Shown piece after piece: positions 17,410 through 25,433 of a stretch of DNA of 64,000 nucleotides; position 1 is the stretch's first letter; each line of letters begins with the position of its first letter. The DNA lies in assembly GCF_030684215.1 (NCBI RefSeq), contig NZ_JAUXOV010000036.1, positions 1 through 64,000 of the forward strand, given 5' to 3'. This DNA is from Pseudotabrizicola sp. (GTDB taxonomy: Bacteria; Pseudomonadota; Alphaproteobacteria; Rhodobacterales; Rhodobacteraceae). The notes under the pieces are model-generated. The model ran no database searches. It was not told where the DNA came from and worked only from the letters and a program-made list of their open reading frames with translations. Both the position numbers and the translations under genes were made by a program.

Positions 17410-17844
17410 ATGTTCCCGAAACTGATCGCCGCCAGCCTTGCCGCTCTGCTGCTGGCCCCCGCTGCCCGAGCGGAAAACTTTGACGTGCTGATGCTTAACA
17501 AGGGTGCCGAAGGCGCAATGGTCTATGAGCCTGCCTTTGTGAAGGCCGCTGTCGGCGACACCATCACCTTTATTTCCACCGACAAGGGCCATAACGCCGA
17601 AGACATCAAGGGCATGCTGCCCGAAGGGGTTGAGGCATTCAAAAGCAAGATGGGTGAGGATTACGTCCTGACCCTGACCGCGGAGGGGCTCTATGGCGTG
17701 AAATGCACCCCGCATTACAGCATGGGCATGGTTGCGCTGATTCAGGCCGGAGCCCCGGTCAATCAGGCTACGGCGACGGCTGTGGTGCTGAAGGGCAAGG
17801 CCAAGACCCGGTTTGAGCCGTTGTTTGCGCAGGTCGCCGAATAA
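17410..17844 (+). CDS. Pseudoazurin, periplasmic blue copper protein
   Basis: A 144-residue precursor with a signal peptide cleaved after about residue 21 (LLLAPAARA-ENFDV). The mature protein has the type 1 copper ligands: the N-terminal His in DKGHNAED and the C-terminal loop VKCTPHYSMGMVAL (Cys, His, Met). Pseudoazurin carries electrons from the bc1 complex to NirK-type nitrite reductase. It is divergent from nnrR and followed by a bidirectional terminator separating it from the convergent nirV. Confidence 0.95.
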   Translation: MFPKLIAASLAALLLAPAARAENFDVLMLNKGAEGAMVYEPAFVKAAVGDTITFISTDKGHNAEDIKGMLPEGVEAFKSKMGEDYVLTLTAEGLYGVKCTPHYSMGMVALIQAGAPVNQATATAVVLKGKAKTRFEPLFAQVAE

Positions 17845-17871
17845 GTCGCCCGGCAATCAATCGCACATGGC

Positions 17872-17907
17872 AAAAAGGGCGGCCCCGGTGATGGGACCGC
17901 CCTTTCT
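17872..17907. terminator. Bidirectional terminator between pseudoazurin and nirV
   Basis: The stem GGGCGGCCCC / GGGACCGCCC (nine pairs, one mismatch, loop of 6) is flanked by AAAAA on the left and TTTCTTCTTT on the right. It can therefore end transcription of both converging genes. Confidence 0.8.
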
Positions 17908-17934
17908 TCTTTGGGCCATGTTCAGCCTGTTCCG

Positions 17935-18744
17935 TCAGTCCGCGCCATCCCGCACCAGCCGAAAGCCCAGATAGTCGGGCGGCACCCCGGCTGCGCACCC
18001 CCCTGACCGCGCATCACGGATGAAGTCGATCACAAAGGCCCGGTGTTTGCCCTGAACAGCCCTCACCCCGCAATAGTCTGATTGGGTCAGGATCGCGGCA
18101 CCGTCCGGCGTCAGCGTCCCATTCCGAAAGCAGGTTCCTGTCCATTCCCAGATGTTGCCAGCCACGTCGGCCAGCCCGACCGTATTGACACCGAAATGCC
18201 CAAGAGGATGCGCCACAAGGTCTGCTTCGCCGCGCAACGACACCTCGCGCTGATAGCTTGCGATCCAGCGACGTGAGGGATCAGCGCCGTTGGCAGCGTC
18301 AGAAAACCCGTCCTCACTGCCCCGTTCTGCTGCCGCACGCAGCCATTCGGCATCGGTAGGCAGACGCCAGTTCTGCCCGGTGCGTGCCGAGAGCCACGCA
18401 GCATAGGCCGTGGCATCGCTGTGGTTGATCCCGGTCTGGGCATAATCTGTCCGCCCTGCGGATGGCACGGTTGGGCAGGCATCGTCAGTCGCGCAAAGCG
18501 CATAATCTGCCTCGCTGACGTGATGTTTCATAATTTGCAGGGCGGTGGCGTCCTGTGGTTTCTTTGGCGCATCGACGATCCGTGTTCCTTGCCGGAATTC
18601 GCCCGCTGGCCTGTAAGTCTGGCGCGCGGCGGCGAGGTGTATGATTTCCGGCCCTTCGATTGAAAGGCTCTGATCCGGCCAAAGCCCTGCGGCAGCGCCC
18701 AAAGCGACCACGACGAGTGACGCAATTGCTATCCGACGTTTCAC
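17935..18744 (-). CDS. nirV: NirV, formylglycine-generating-enzyme-like protein linked to NirK
   Basis: A 269-residue protein from a GTG start at 18744 with RBS GGAGG 6-7 bases upstream. An N-terminal anchor or signal (IAIASLVVVALGAAAGLW) is followed by an FGE-sulfatase-type domain (LPTDAEWLRAAAERG, GLADVAGNIWEWTGTC, LGFRLVRD). NirV regularly follows nirK, and its role in nitrite reduction is unclear. The track start at 18792 overlaps the upstream terminator hairpin and is unlikely. A terminator lies between nirK and this gene. Confidence 0.9.
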   Translation of the reverse strand: MKRRIAIASLVVVALGAAAGLWPDQSLSIEGPEIIHLAAARQTYRPAGEFRQGTRIVDAPKKPQDATALQIMKHHVSEADYALCATDDACPTVPSAGRTDYAQTGINHSDATAYAAWLSARTGQNWRLPTDAEWLRAAAERGSEDGFSDAANGADPSRRWIASYQREVSLRGEADLVAHPLGHFGVNTVGLADVAGNIWEWTGTCFRNGTLTPDGAAILTQSDYCGVRAVQGKHRAFVIDFIRDARSGGCAAGVPPDYLGFRLVRDGAD

Positions 18745-18759
18745 GACTGCCCTCCGATC

Positions 18760-18790
18760 AAAAAGGGCGGCCCCGATGCCGGGGCCGCCC
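18760..18790 (-). terminator. Intrinsic terminator after nirK
   Basis: On the minus strand a perfect 10-bp stem GGGCGGCCCC / GGGGCCGCCC with a 6-base loop is followed by TTTTT. It sits between nirK and nirV, so nirV probably gets only read-through transcription. Confidence 0.8.
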
Positions 18791-18810
18791 ACAAGTCTGC
18801 GATGTCTCTG

Positions 18811-19962
18811 TTATGGCAGGGCAGAGCGGCCTTCGTGTGCCACGTCGTATTCGACCGGGGCCACCACCTGTTCCATCAGGTCATTGTTCCAGTCGCCGCC
18901 GACAATCACATGCGCCGTGGCCCCCAGATTGACCGCCTCGATCAGGTTGTGATTGACGTATGCGTAAACACCCGGCTGCAAGAAGGTATACAGTGCCGCC
19001 CCTGCCGATCCGCCCCGGATGAACCATGTTTCCAGATCGCGTTCCGGTGCGTTGTTGAACTTGCCGGTTTCCCAGACCAGATCGCCATGCCCGCCGATCA
19101 GATGCGGGCGGGTGTCGCGGTTGGCCTGGCTGTGGATGAACAGCACAGCCTCCCCCTGTTCCGCCGTCAGGGCTTTGTCACCAGTCAGCGCGCCCACACG
19201 GCCGTTGAAGACCACATGCGACGGGATCAGACCATTCATCACCGCAAGCGTATCGGAATAGCTCTCCCCAGCGTCGGCAAAGCGCATGTAGTCCCCGTCT
19301 TCCCCGCGCGGAATGTAGAAATCGTTCTCGCCAATGTAGTAAACCCGGTCGTAGGATACCGGCTGGCCAAGATGGTCTTTCAGCCCGTCGCGCGGCAGCA
19401 CCATGATGGCACCCGACATGCCCGACACCACATGCCAAGGGATCATCGGGCCACCTGGAGCGCAGTGGTAGACAAACACCCCCGGTCGTGTGGCCTTGAA
19501 CCGCAGCACCGCCTTTTCGCCGGGGTTCACCAGTGTCAGCGACCCACCCCCAAGCGCGCCGGTGGCGGCGTGGAAATCGATGTTGTGCTGCATCATGTTT
19601 TCGGGCGGGTTGAACAGCGTCAGTTCAACATAGTCGCCCTCATGCACCACCATCAGCGGGCCGGGAACCGAGCCATTGAAGGTCATCGCCTGTATCCAGG
19701 CGTCTTCGTCCACCTGCATTTCCTTCTCGATGATCTTCATCTCGAATTCGACGATCTGTGGGCCAACCGTTGCCACCTGTTCATGTGGATGCACGAAGGG
19801 CGGGGCGACCAGCTTAACCTTGCGGCGAGTCATGGCCGACAGATCGACCGGGGCGGCGCCAGAGGTGTCCATTACCTCCTCCGCCGCGACGGACGTTTTG
19901 AGGACATAGGGCGAGGCGGCAACCAGTGCGGCCCCCATAAGTGCAGCGCGTCTGGTCAGCAT
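18811..19962 (-). CDS. nirK: Copper-containing nitrite reductase
   Basis: From ATG 19962 (RBS AAAGGAAACATC) the precursor has 383 residues with a twin-Arg-like N-terminus ([17 protein letters not shown]). Copper ligands are in place: [17 protein letters not shown] (type 1 and type 2 His plus the catalytic Asp), [21 protein letters not shown] (type 1 Cys, His, Met) and PHLIGGHGD (catalytic and type 2 His region). It reduces nitrite to NO in the periplasm. An NnrR-like box is about 62 bases upstream. The track start is a TTG five codons earlier. Confidence 0.96.
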   Translation of the reverse strand: MLTRRAALMGAALVAASPYVLKTSVAAEEVMDTSGAAPVDLSAMTRRKVKLVAPPFVHPHEQVATVGPQIVEFEMKIIEKEMQVDEDAWIQAMTFNGSVPGPLMVVHEGDYVELTLFNPPENMMQHNIDFHAATGALGGGSLTLVNPGEKAVLRFKATRPGVFVYHCAPGGPMIPWHVVSGMSGAIMVLPRDGLKDHLGQPVSYDRVYYIGENDFYIPRGEDGDYMRFADAGESYSDTLAVMNGLIPSHVVFNGRVGALTGDKALTAEQGEAVLFIHSQANRDTRPHLIGGHGDLVWETGKFNNAPERDLETWFIRGGSAGAALYTFLQPGVYAYVNHNLIEAVNLGATAHVIVGGDWNNDLMEQVVAPVEYDVAHEGRSALP

Positions 19963-20023
19963 GATGTTTCCTTTCAAGGGCAGGTCGTTTCCCGAAATCT
20001 ATCCTGCTGCTCAAGGGCCATCG

Positions 20024-20037
20024 TTGTGCCGCAACAA
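20024..20037. promoter_or_regulatory. NnrR-type box in front of nirK
   Basis: TTGTGCCGCAACAA matches TTGTG-N4-CACAA at 9 of 10 arm positions. It lies about 62 bases upstream of the nirK start codon and 340 bases from the DUF3179 gene on the other side. Confidence 0.7.
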
Positions 20038-20379
20038 CGTTTTGGATGGTCCGTGGGCTGTTTGCCATGAATTCGGGCACGCGGGCAGAAAGCGATGAAG
20101 CGCATATGCTGCGAAAGCTCAGGGATGCGATGCGGAACCGATCCGCGTGGCATTCAATACCCACAGTGCGGTTGGGGGTGTCAGCCTTGTCGGAAAGCCC
20201 GGTGGACGCAGACAAAGACTTTTTTGAACAGCATTTCGGCACGGCACGGCACGGCACGGCACGGCACTGCGCGACGCCTGACGCAGCCGTGTTTTGATCG
20301 CGGATCTTTGACATGCTAAGTTTTAAATCGGGGTTTGGGTTCAGTGCCCCTCATTGTTTTTCGCTGAAAGGTGGCTGCG
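20038..20379. other. Noncoding gap between nirK and the DUF3179 gene
   Basis: About 340 bases without a convincing gene. The ORFs here run through a short CGGCA repeat tract and lack family resemblance. Apart from that repeat I see no clear hairpin or promoter, although regulatory sequence for the DUF3179 gene is expected here. Confidence 0.5.
20237..20266. repeat. Tandem CGGCA pentanucleotide repeat, six copies
   Basis: Six uninterrupted copies of CGGCA, followed by a partial copy. It is about 110 bases upstream of the DUF3179 gene and not inside a credible ORF. Copy number could vary by slippage. Confidence 0.85.
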
Positions 20380-21354
20380 GTGTTTCATTTTCGTCCCTTG
20401 GCCGCCTTTGTGATAATATGCGCGCTGTCGTCTGGCGCCGTCCATTCAGACCCCGCTCAGTGGCGTGCTGAATGGCCCGACACCGATTTCAGCCGCAGCA
20501 CCATCAATTTTGCCGAAGTCATCTCGGGCGGGCCGCCCAAGGATGGCATTCCGGCGCTGGATGGCGCGTCGTTCATCCCCGTTGCAGCCGAAACCCGGCT
20601 TGACGACCGTGAGCCGGTCATGACCTACGAACATCCGGGCGAGGCTCCGCGCGCTTGGCCGATCCGCTATCTGATGTGGCATGAGATCGTGAATGATCAG
20701 GTTGGCGGCGTGCCGATCGTTGTCACCTTCTGCCCCTTGTGCAACACCGGCATTATCTTTGACGCAAGGATCGAGGGTGTGGCGCACAGCTTTGGCGTCT
20801 CGGGCAAGCTGCGGTTTTCCGACATGATCATGTATGATCGCCAGACCCAAAGCTGGTGGCAACAGGCGCTGGGCGATGGGATTGTCGGCCAGCATACCGG
20901 AGCGACCCTGACACAGCTTCCCGGCTGGATGGAAAGCTGGTCGGCGTTTCGCGACCGCAATCCGAACGGGCTGGTGATGGACGAGCCGGACTGGCGCCGC
21001 AACTATGGGGCCAACCCCTATGTCAGCTATGACAGTTCTATCCGGCCGTTTCTGTTTGAGGGCGATATGCCACCGCATGATATTGCGCCGCTGATGCGGG
21101 TCGTGCGCGTGGGCGACCGGGCTTGGCCGCTGGACCGGCTGCGCGCAGCAGGCACACTGACCGAAGCGGGCGTCACGCTGTCCTGGGTCAAAGGGCAGGC
21201 ATCGGCGCTGGATACCGCGCGCATCGGCGACGGGGCCGAAGTTGGCAATATCCGGGTCCGCGACGCCGCCGGGCGCGATTTGGTGCATGACATTCCCTTT
21301 GCCTTTGCGTTCCACGCCTTCTTTCCCACGGGCACTTGGATGCTGGGTCAGTAA
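20380..21354 (+). CDS. DUF3179-family exported protein
   Basis: A protein of 324 residues from GTG 20380 (AAGGTGG 5 bases upstream) or 327 from GTG 20371. An N-terminal signal (PLAAFVIICALSSGAVHS) is followed by the DUF3179 domain: LDGASFIPV, WPIRYLMWHEIVNDQVGGVPIVVTFCPLCNTGIIFD, SWWQQALGDGI. The CxxC in FCPLCNTG is conserved in the family and may bind metal or form a disulfide. The function is not established. Its place next to nirK suggests, without proving, a periplasmic role in denitrification or copper handling. Confidence 0.85.
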   Translation: MFHFRPLAAFVIICALSSGAVHSDPAQWRAEWPDTDFSRSTINFAEVISGGPPKDGIPALDGASFIPVAAETRLDDREPVMTYEHPGEAPRAWPIRYLMWHEIVNDQVGGVPIVVTFCPLCNTGIIFDARIEGVAHSFGVSGKLRFSDMIMYDRQTQSWWQQALGDGIVGQHTGATLTQLPGWMESWSAFRDRNPNGLVMDEPDWRRNYGANPYVSYDSSIRPFLFEGDMPPHDIAPLMRVVRVGDRAWPLDRLRAAGTLTEAGVTLSWVKGQASALDTARIGDGAEVGNIRVRDAAGRDLVHDIPFAFAFHAFFPTGTWMLGQ

Positions 21355-21493
21355 AAGGCAGCGGTGCCGCGCTGATACAAGAAAACCGCCACCCCAGCGC
21401 CGCGTCGATTGCCGCATGGATGACCCGCCTGCTCAAGCCGTTCTGCGGAGGATCTGTCGCGGCTAACGCTTCTTGGCCCCCGGTTTTGCGGGG

Positions 21494-22297
21494 TCAAATG
21501 ATCGCGCCGCGCACCTTTGCCGACACCCATTCTGACAGCACCACAGTGGCAAGGATCACAAGCAAAATCATTGTCACCTGCGGCCAGGCCAGCGTGTTGA
21601 GCGATGCTTGCAGCTTCAACCCCAACCCGCCTGCGCCCACCAGCCCAAGGATGGCGCTTTCGCGGATGTTGATGTCCCAGCGAAACACCGTGATGCCCCA
21701 GAACGCGGGCATGATCTGCGGCACGATGGCGTAGTTCAGCACTTGCGTCGGGCTGGCTCCGGTGGCCGTCACTGCCTCGATCTGGCGGATATCGGTTTCT
21801 TCGATCGCCTCATACAGCAGCTTGCCGATAAACCCGATGGACCGCAGGCCAATGGCGATGATCCCGGCCAGCAGCCCGGGTCCAAGGATCGCCACCAGCA
21901 AAAGCGCCCAGATCAGCGAGTTGATAGACCGCGACGCCACGATGATGAACAGCGCGATGGGTCGCAGGATCAGCACCGAAGGCGAGGTGTTGCGCGCCGC
22001 CAGAAACGCCACCGGCACCGCCAAAATCACCCCCAGCAGCGTGCCCAGCGTCGCCATGTTCAGCGTGTCCCAAAGCGGCTTCATCAGTTCGGGCAGATAG
22101 GACAGGCGCGGCGGAAACATTCGGTTGCCAATATCGGCGGCCTGTCGCGGCGCGTCCCAGATGAACATCCAGATCGTGTTGGCCGTCATCACCTGCCAGC
22201 AATAGACAAACAGCGCCACAAGGCAAAGCCAGCCAAACCACAGGGCAAGGCGCGCGCGCGGGCTGCGATGCGCCCATGTATGCGGAAAATCAGTCAT
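21494..22297 (-). CDS. phnE: Phosphonate-type ABC transporter permease (second PhnE)
   Basis: A 267-residue permease with about six membrane segments and the PhnE coupling region GLRSIGFIGKLLYEAIEETDIRQIEAVTATGASPTQVL. It is the last of four phn genes on the minus strand, and its start overlaps the first phnE by 4 bases. Two different PhnE permeases probably form a heterodimer in the inner membrane. No C-P lyase or phosphonatase gene follows; the next gene is the convergent DUF3179 gene. Confidence 0.92.
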   Translation of the reverse strand: MTDFPHTWAHRSPRARLALWFGWLCLVALFVYCWQVMTANTIWMFIWDAPRQAADIGNRMFPPRLSYLPELMKPLWDTLNMATLGTLLGVILAVPVAFLAARNTSPSVLILRPIALFIIVASRSINSLIWALLLVAILGPGLLAGIIAIGLRSIGFIGKLLYEAIEETDIRQIEAVTATGASPTQVLNYAIVPQIMPAFWGITVFRWDINIRESAILGLVGAGGLGLKLQASLNTLAWPQVTMILLVILATVVLSEWVSAKVRGAII

Positions 22298-23094
22298 TGC
22301 AGGAACTTCCGCAGGTAAGATGAGGAATACTCCGCCACCATCACGATGGCGATGATCACCAGCAGGATTGCCCCCGCACTGTCATATTCATAGCGGTCAA
22401 TTGCGGTGTTCAGCGTGGCACCAATGCCGCCCGCCCCAACGATCCCGATCACGGCACTTTCGCGAAAGTTGATATCCAGCCGGTACAGCGACAACCCGAT
22501 CAGGCGCGGCATCACCTGTGGCTGCACCGCATAATGCACCAACTGCAACCAGCTTGCCCCCGTCGCGCGGATTGCTTCGGCCTGTGCCTCATCAATATCT
22601 TCAATGTCTTCGGCCAACAGCTTGGCGATAAAGCCGATGGTCGCAAAGCTCAGCGTCAGGAACCCGGCAAAGGGGCCAAAACCAAACATGGCCACCAGAA
22701 AGATCGCGATGATGATCTCTTGCAACGACCGGCTGACCGCGATGATGCTGCGACAGATGTAATAGACCCAAGCCGGGGCAAGATTGCGCGCAGCCCCAAT
22801 GCCGATGGGCACCGAAATCGCCACGCCCACCACCGTTGAGGTCAGGGTCATGGTCAGGCTCTCGATCAGCCCGTTCGAGATGTCTTTCCAGCGCGAGGTG
22901 AAATCAGGTTGCAAAAACCCGTTGATGAACCGCAGGCCGCGCGCGCCGCCTTCCATGATCCGCTGCCAGTTCAGATCGACGCTGCCCACGCCGATCACCA
23001 GATAGGCAATCACCGCCACGGTCAGCACAATGCGCCAGCGCCGGTCGGTCACGATCTGCGGCGGACGCCGCCAAGTGGTGGGGTAACTGGTCAT
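22294..23094 (-). CDS. phnE: Phosphonate-type ABC transporter permease (first PhnE)
   Basis: A 266-residue permease with the related signature [37 protein letters not shown] and REIIIA-like [18 protein letters not shown]. Start and stop overlap phnC and the second phnE respectively by 4 bases, so the three are translationally coupled. With its partner it forms the channel of a phosphonate, phosphite or phosphate-ester importer. Confidence 0.92.
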   Translation of the reverse strand: MTSYPTTWRRPPQIVTDRRWRIVLTVAVIAYLVIGVGSVDLNWQRIMEGGARGLRFINGFLQPDFTSRWKDISNGLIESLTMTLTSTVVGVAISVPIGIGAARNLAPAWVYYICRSIIAVSRSLQEIIIAIFLVAMFGFGPFAGFLTLSFATIGFIAKLLAEDIEDIDEAQAEAIRATGASWLQLVHYAVQPQVMPRLIGLSLYRLDINFRESAVIGIVGAGGIGATLNTAIDRYEYDSAGAILLVIIAIVMVAEYSSSYLRKFLQ

Positions 23095-23912
23095 GCGCTG
23101 ATCATCGCCAGACTCGCCACAGCTTCGGCTTCGGCCACCTGATCGGCCTCGCCATCCTTGCGCATCGCAGTCCAGTCTTCAGCGCCGTAAATCGTCGTTA
23201 GCACGGTTTCGGTCAAATCCTCGGGCGGGCCGTCAAACACCACACTCCCAGCCCGCAAGCCAATGATCCGCTGCATGAATTGCTGGGCCAGCGGCACATC
23301 GTGAATGTTCACAATGGCAGGCAGGCCGCGTTCGGCACAAATCTCGATCAACAGGCGCATGATCTGGCGGCTGGTCTTGGGGTCAAGGCTGGCGGTGGGT
23401 TCGTCCACCAACAGCAGTTCGGGTTCTTGTGACAGCGCGCGCGCAATGCCCACCCTTTGCCGCTGGCCGCCCGACAACGCATCGGCGCGTTTGTCGGCGT
23501 GTTCCATCAGGCCCACACGGTCCAGCAGGCGATACGCCCGCTCGATATCGCCGGCCGGAAAGCGGCGCGTAAAGCTTTGCCAGAACGACACGTAGCCCAG
23601 TCGCCCCGACAGCACGTTTTCCATCACCGTCAAACGCTCTACCAGCGCATATTCCTGAAATATCATGCCAATCCGCCTCCGTTCCCGCCGCAGCGTGCGG
23701 GGGCCAAGACCAGACAATTCGCGGCCCGACAGAATGATCTTGCCGCTGCTGGGTTCCACCAGTCGGTTGATGCAGCGGATCAGCGTCGATTTGCCCGCCC
23801 CCGACGGCCCGATCAGCCCGACAACCTGTCCCTTGGGCACGGTCAGGCTGACGTCGGACAACGCCTTGTCGCCGGTCTTGTAGGTTTTGGTCAGTGCAGC
23901 AAGTTCAAGCAT
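23091..23912 (-). CDS. phnC: Phosphonate-type ABC transporter ATPase
   Basis: From ATG 23912 (a second ATG is at 23915) the protein has 273 residues. Walker A is [13 protein letters not shown], the signature is [15 protein letters not shown] and Walker B is [13 protein letters not shown], all matching PhnC. The C-terminal 30 residues are a family-typical extension ([10 protein letters not shown]). It energises uptake from the cytoplasmic side. A 14-bp perfect hairpin lies between it and phnD, probably lowering its expression relative to the binding protein. Confidence 0.93.
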   Translation of the reverse strand: MLELAALTKTYKTGDKALSDVSLTVPKGQVVGLIGPSGAGKSTLIRCINRLVEPSSGKIILSGRELSGLGPRTLRRERRRIGMIFQEYALVERLTVMENVLSGRLGYVSFWQSFTRRFPAGDIERAYRLLDRVGLMEHADKRADALSGGQRQRVGIARALSQEPELLLVDEPTASLDPKTSRQIMRLLIEICAERGLPAIVNIHDVPLAQQFMQRIIGLRAGSVVFDGPPEDLTETVLTTIYGAEDWTAMRKDGEADQVAEAEAVASLAMISA

Positions 23913-23934
23913 CATGCATCCTGTCGGCAAAAAG

Positions 23935-23967
23935 CCACATGCGGGCGGAATCGCCGCCCGCATGTGG
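23935..23967. terminator. Strong intercistronic hairpin between phnD and phnC
   Basis: CCACATGCGGGCGG-N5-CCGCCCGCATGTGG is a perfect 14-bp stem. Read on the minus strand it is followed by CTTTTTG, and on the plus strand by TTGTTTTC. It could be a partial terminator or a stabiliser of the phnD message, giving more binding protein than ATPase and permease. Confidence 0.75.
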
Positions 23968-23981
23968 TTGTTTTCTTTAGG

Positions 23982-24926
23982 TTACTGGCAGGTGTATTGC
24001 ACGCCCATCGCAGCGTCGATCTCGCGCACCACGGTCCAGTTGTCCTTGAACGTGATCGGGATGAACTGCGACTCGCCCGACTTGCCAAACTCGGCCTCAA
24101 GGCTGGTTCCGGCCCAGTCAAAGCTGAAGAACCCGTCGCGGATCTTGTCTTGCAACTCTGGTGTCAGGTTGTGGGCGACGCCGTATCCGGTGGTCGGGAA
24201 GGTGTCGGATTTGTAAATGCTGACCACCTGATCGGCTTTGATCACATCGCGCTCGATCATCCGGGTCATCACCGAATTGGCGATGGCTGCGGCATCATAG
24301 TCCTTGTTCGCCACGCCCAGGATCGAGTTGTCATGCGCGCCCGAAAACGCCGGGGTGAAATCGGCGCCAGCGGCCATGTTATAGGTCGATGCCAGCAAGG
24401 CCGACGGTGCCTTGAACCCCGAATTTGAGGTCTCGGCCGTAAAGGCCATCGTGCGGCCCTTGATGTCTTCCACCTTTTCAATGCCTGAGCCCGGATAGGT
24501 GATGAATTCCATCTCATAGCCAAAGCTGCCATCGGCTGCGGCCATCATGGCAAACGGGCGGAACCCGGCGCAGGCTACGGCCAGAGGGTTTGACCCGGTG
24601 TTGAAACCCGAGATATGCAGACGGCCTGCACGCATGGCTTCGATCTGGGCGGCGTTGCTGTTGATCGGGAAGAACTGCACTTTTTTGCCGGTGGTGGCTT
24701 CCATATGGCTGATGAAATCGGCCCAGGCTTCGGCATAAACCGCCGGATCTTCCACGGGCGTATAAGCAAAGATCAGCGTGTCAGGATCGACCAAAGCGGC
24801 AGGATCAGTCGGAATGTCAGCGATCATGTCGCCGTCGGCGTCGATATAACGGGCATCCAGCGTGAACTCGGCATGGGCAGCAGTGGCAACAACTAGCGCT
24901 GCTGCGGACAGGAGCAGAGACTTCAT
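23982..24926 (-). CDS. phnD: Phosphonate-type ABC transporter substrate-binding protein
   Basis: A 314-residue precursor with a signal peptide (LLLSAAALVVATAAHA-EFTL) and PhnD features: FAYTPVEDPAVYAEAWADF, SGFNTGSNPLAVACAG and AFTAETSNSGFKAPSALL. It captures phosphonates or other small phosphorus compounds in the periplasm. RBS AAAGGAAG precedes the start. A Pho-box-like site is about 50 bases upstream, fitting phosphate-starvation control by PhoB. Confidence 0.93.
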   Translation of the reverse strand: MKSLLLSAAALVVATAAHAEFTLDARYIDADGDMIADIPTDPAALVDPDTLIFAYTPVEDPAVYAEAWADFISHMEATTGKKVQFFPINSNAAQIEAMRAGRLHISGFNTGSNPLAVACAGFRPFAMMAAADGSFGYEMEFITYPGSGIEKVEDIKGRTMAFTAETSNSGFKAPSALLASTYNMAAGADFTPAFSGAHDNSILGVANKDYDAAAIANSVMTRMIERDVIKADQVVSIYKSDTFPTTGYGVAHNLTPELQDKIRDGFFSFDWAGTSLEAEFGKSGESQFIPITFKDNWTVVREIDAAMGVQYTCQ

Positions 24927-24974
24927 GACAATCTTCCTTTTTTAGCGTGTTCAGCTCTTCGATAGGGGGTTGGC

Positions 24975-24992
24975 GTAACATTTTAATGAAAT
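24975..24992 (-). promoter_or_regulatory. Pho-box-like site before phnD
   Basis: On the minus strand ATTTCAT-TAAA-ATGTTAC gives two heptamers spaced like the PhoB consensus CTGTCAT-N4-CTGTCAY, each matching at about 5 of 7 positions. It is about 50 bases upstream of the phnD start. Confidence 0.45.
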
Positions 24993-25142
24993 CGGCATCA
25001 CGGATCCATGAAACGGCACGTCCCATAGACGCTGCCCCAAGGCATCGGCGTCGCGCCCGACGGTGTTTTCTGGCTGTCATATGAATGTTGCGTGCCGCCT
25101 CTATCCCGCAGATCAAGCGTCTGGCTCCGCGATATCTGCGTA

Positions 25143-25433
25143 ATGGATGATCTGGCGGGCTATGTTCAGACCGTGCCGATGCGATCCATGCCCGCGCTGA
25201 TCACAGAAGGGCTGTAGAGCCAGTATCTGGAAGTTTGCATCGGCCCGTTCATCCGGCGGCTTGACGCAGATTTCACGCTTGATGATGTTCGCAAGGCGGA
25301 CCTGTCGCTTGTGGTCGAAGGGCAGGATGATTTTGTTCTGGAAGGCCTGTCTTCGATGTCCCAGATCAGCCGCGACCCAAAGGATCTGGCGGCCCAGACC
25401 ATCGGGCGGCATCCGCCCTTATGGCCGTGGTGA
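25143..25433 (+). pseudogene. Remnant resembling a fumarylacetoacetate-hydrolase-family gene
   Basis: Starting MDDLAGYVQTVPMRSMPALI, the frame meets TAG at 25215 but continues meaningfully (DADFTLDDVRKADLSLVVEGQDDFVLEG, then SSMSQISRDPKDLAAQTIG). It breaks off at a TGA where the family would go on with an HxYPDGF-like segment. The SMSxISRDPxDLxxQTIG pattern is how I recall C-terminal halves of some FAH-family proteins. The piece is fenced in by the P450 gene end and no intact N-terminal half is seen. Family assignment is tentative; the fact of an interrupted frame is visible. Confidence 0.45.

Noticed and set aside
18802-20070. 422-residue plus-strand ORF over nirK
   Set aside because: It is fully antisense to a motif-complete nirK and is rich in His/Arg/Gln as expected for a shadow.
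20237-20266. CGGCA tract as a CRISPR array
   Set aside because: Five-base units without spacers; no cas genes anywhere in the window.
20446-21417. 323-residue minus-strand ORF over the DUF3179 gene
   Set aside because: The plus-strand gene has a signal peptide and family motifs; the minus frame has none.
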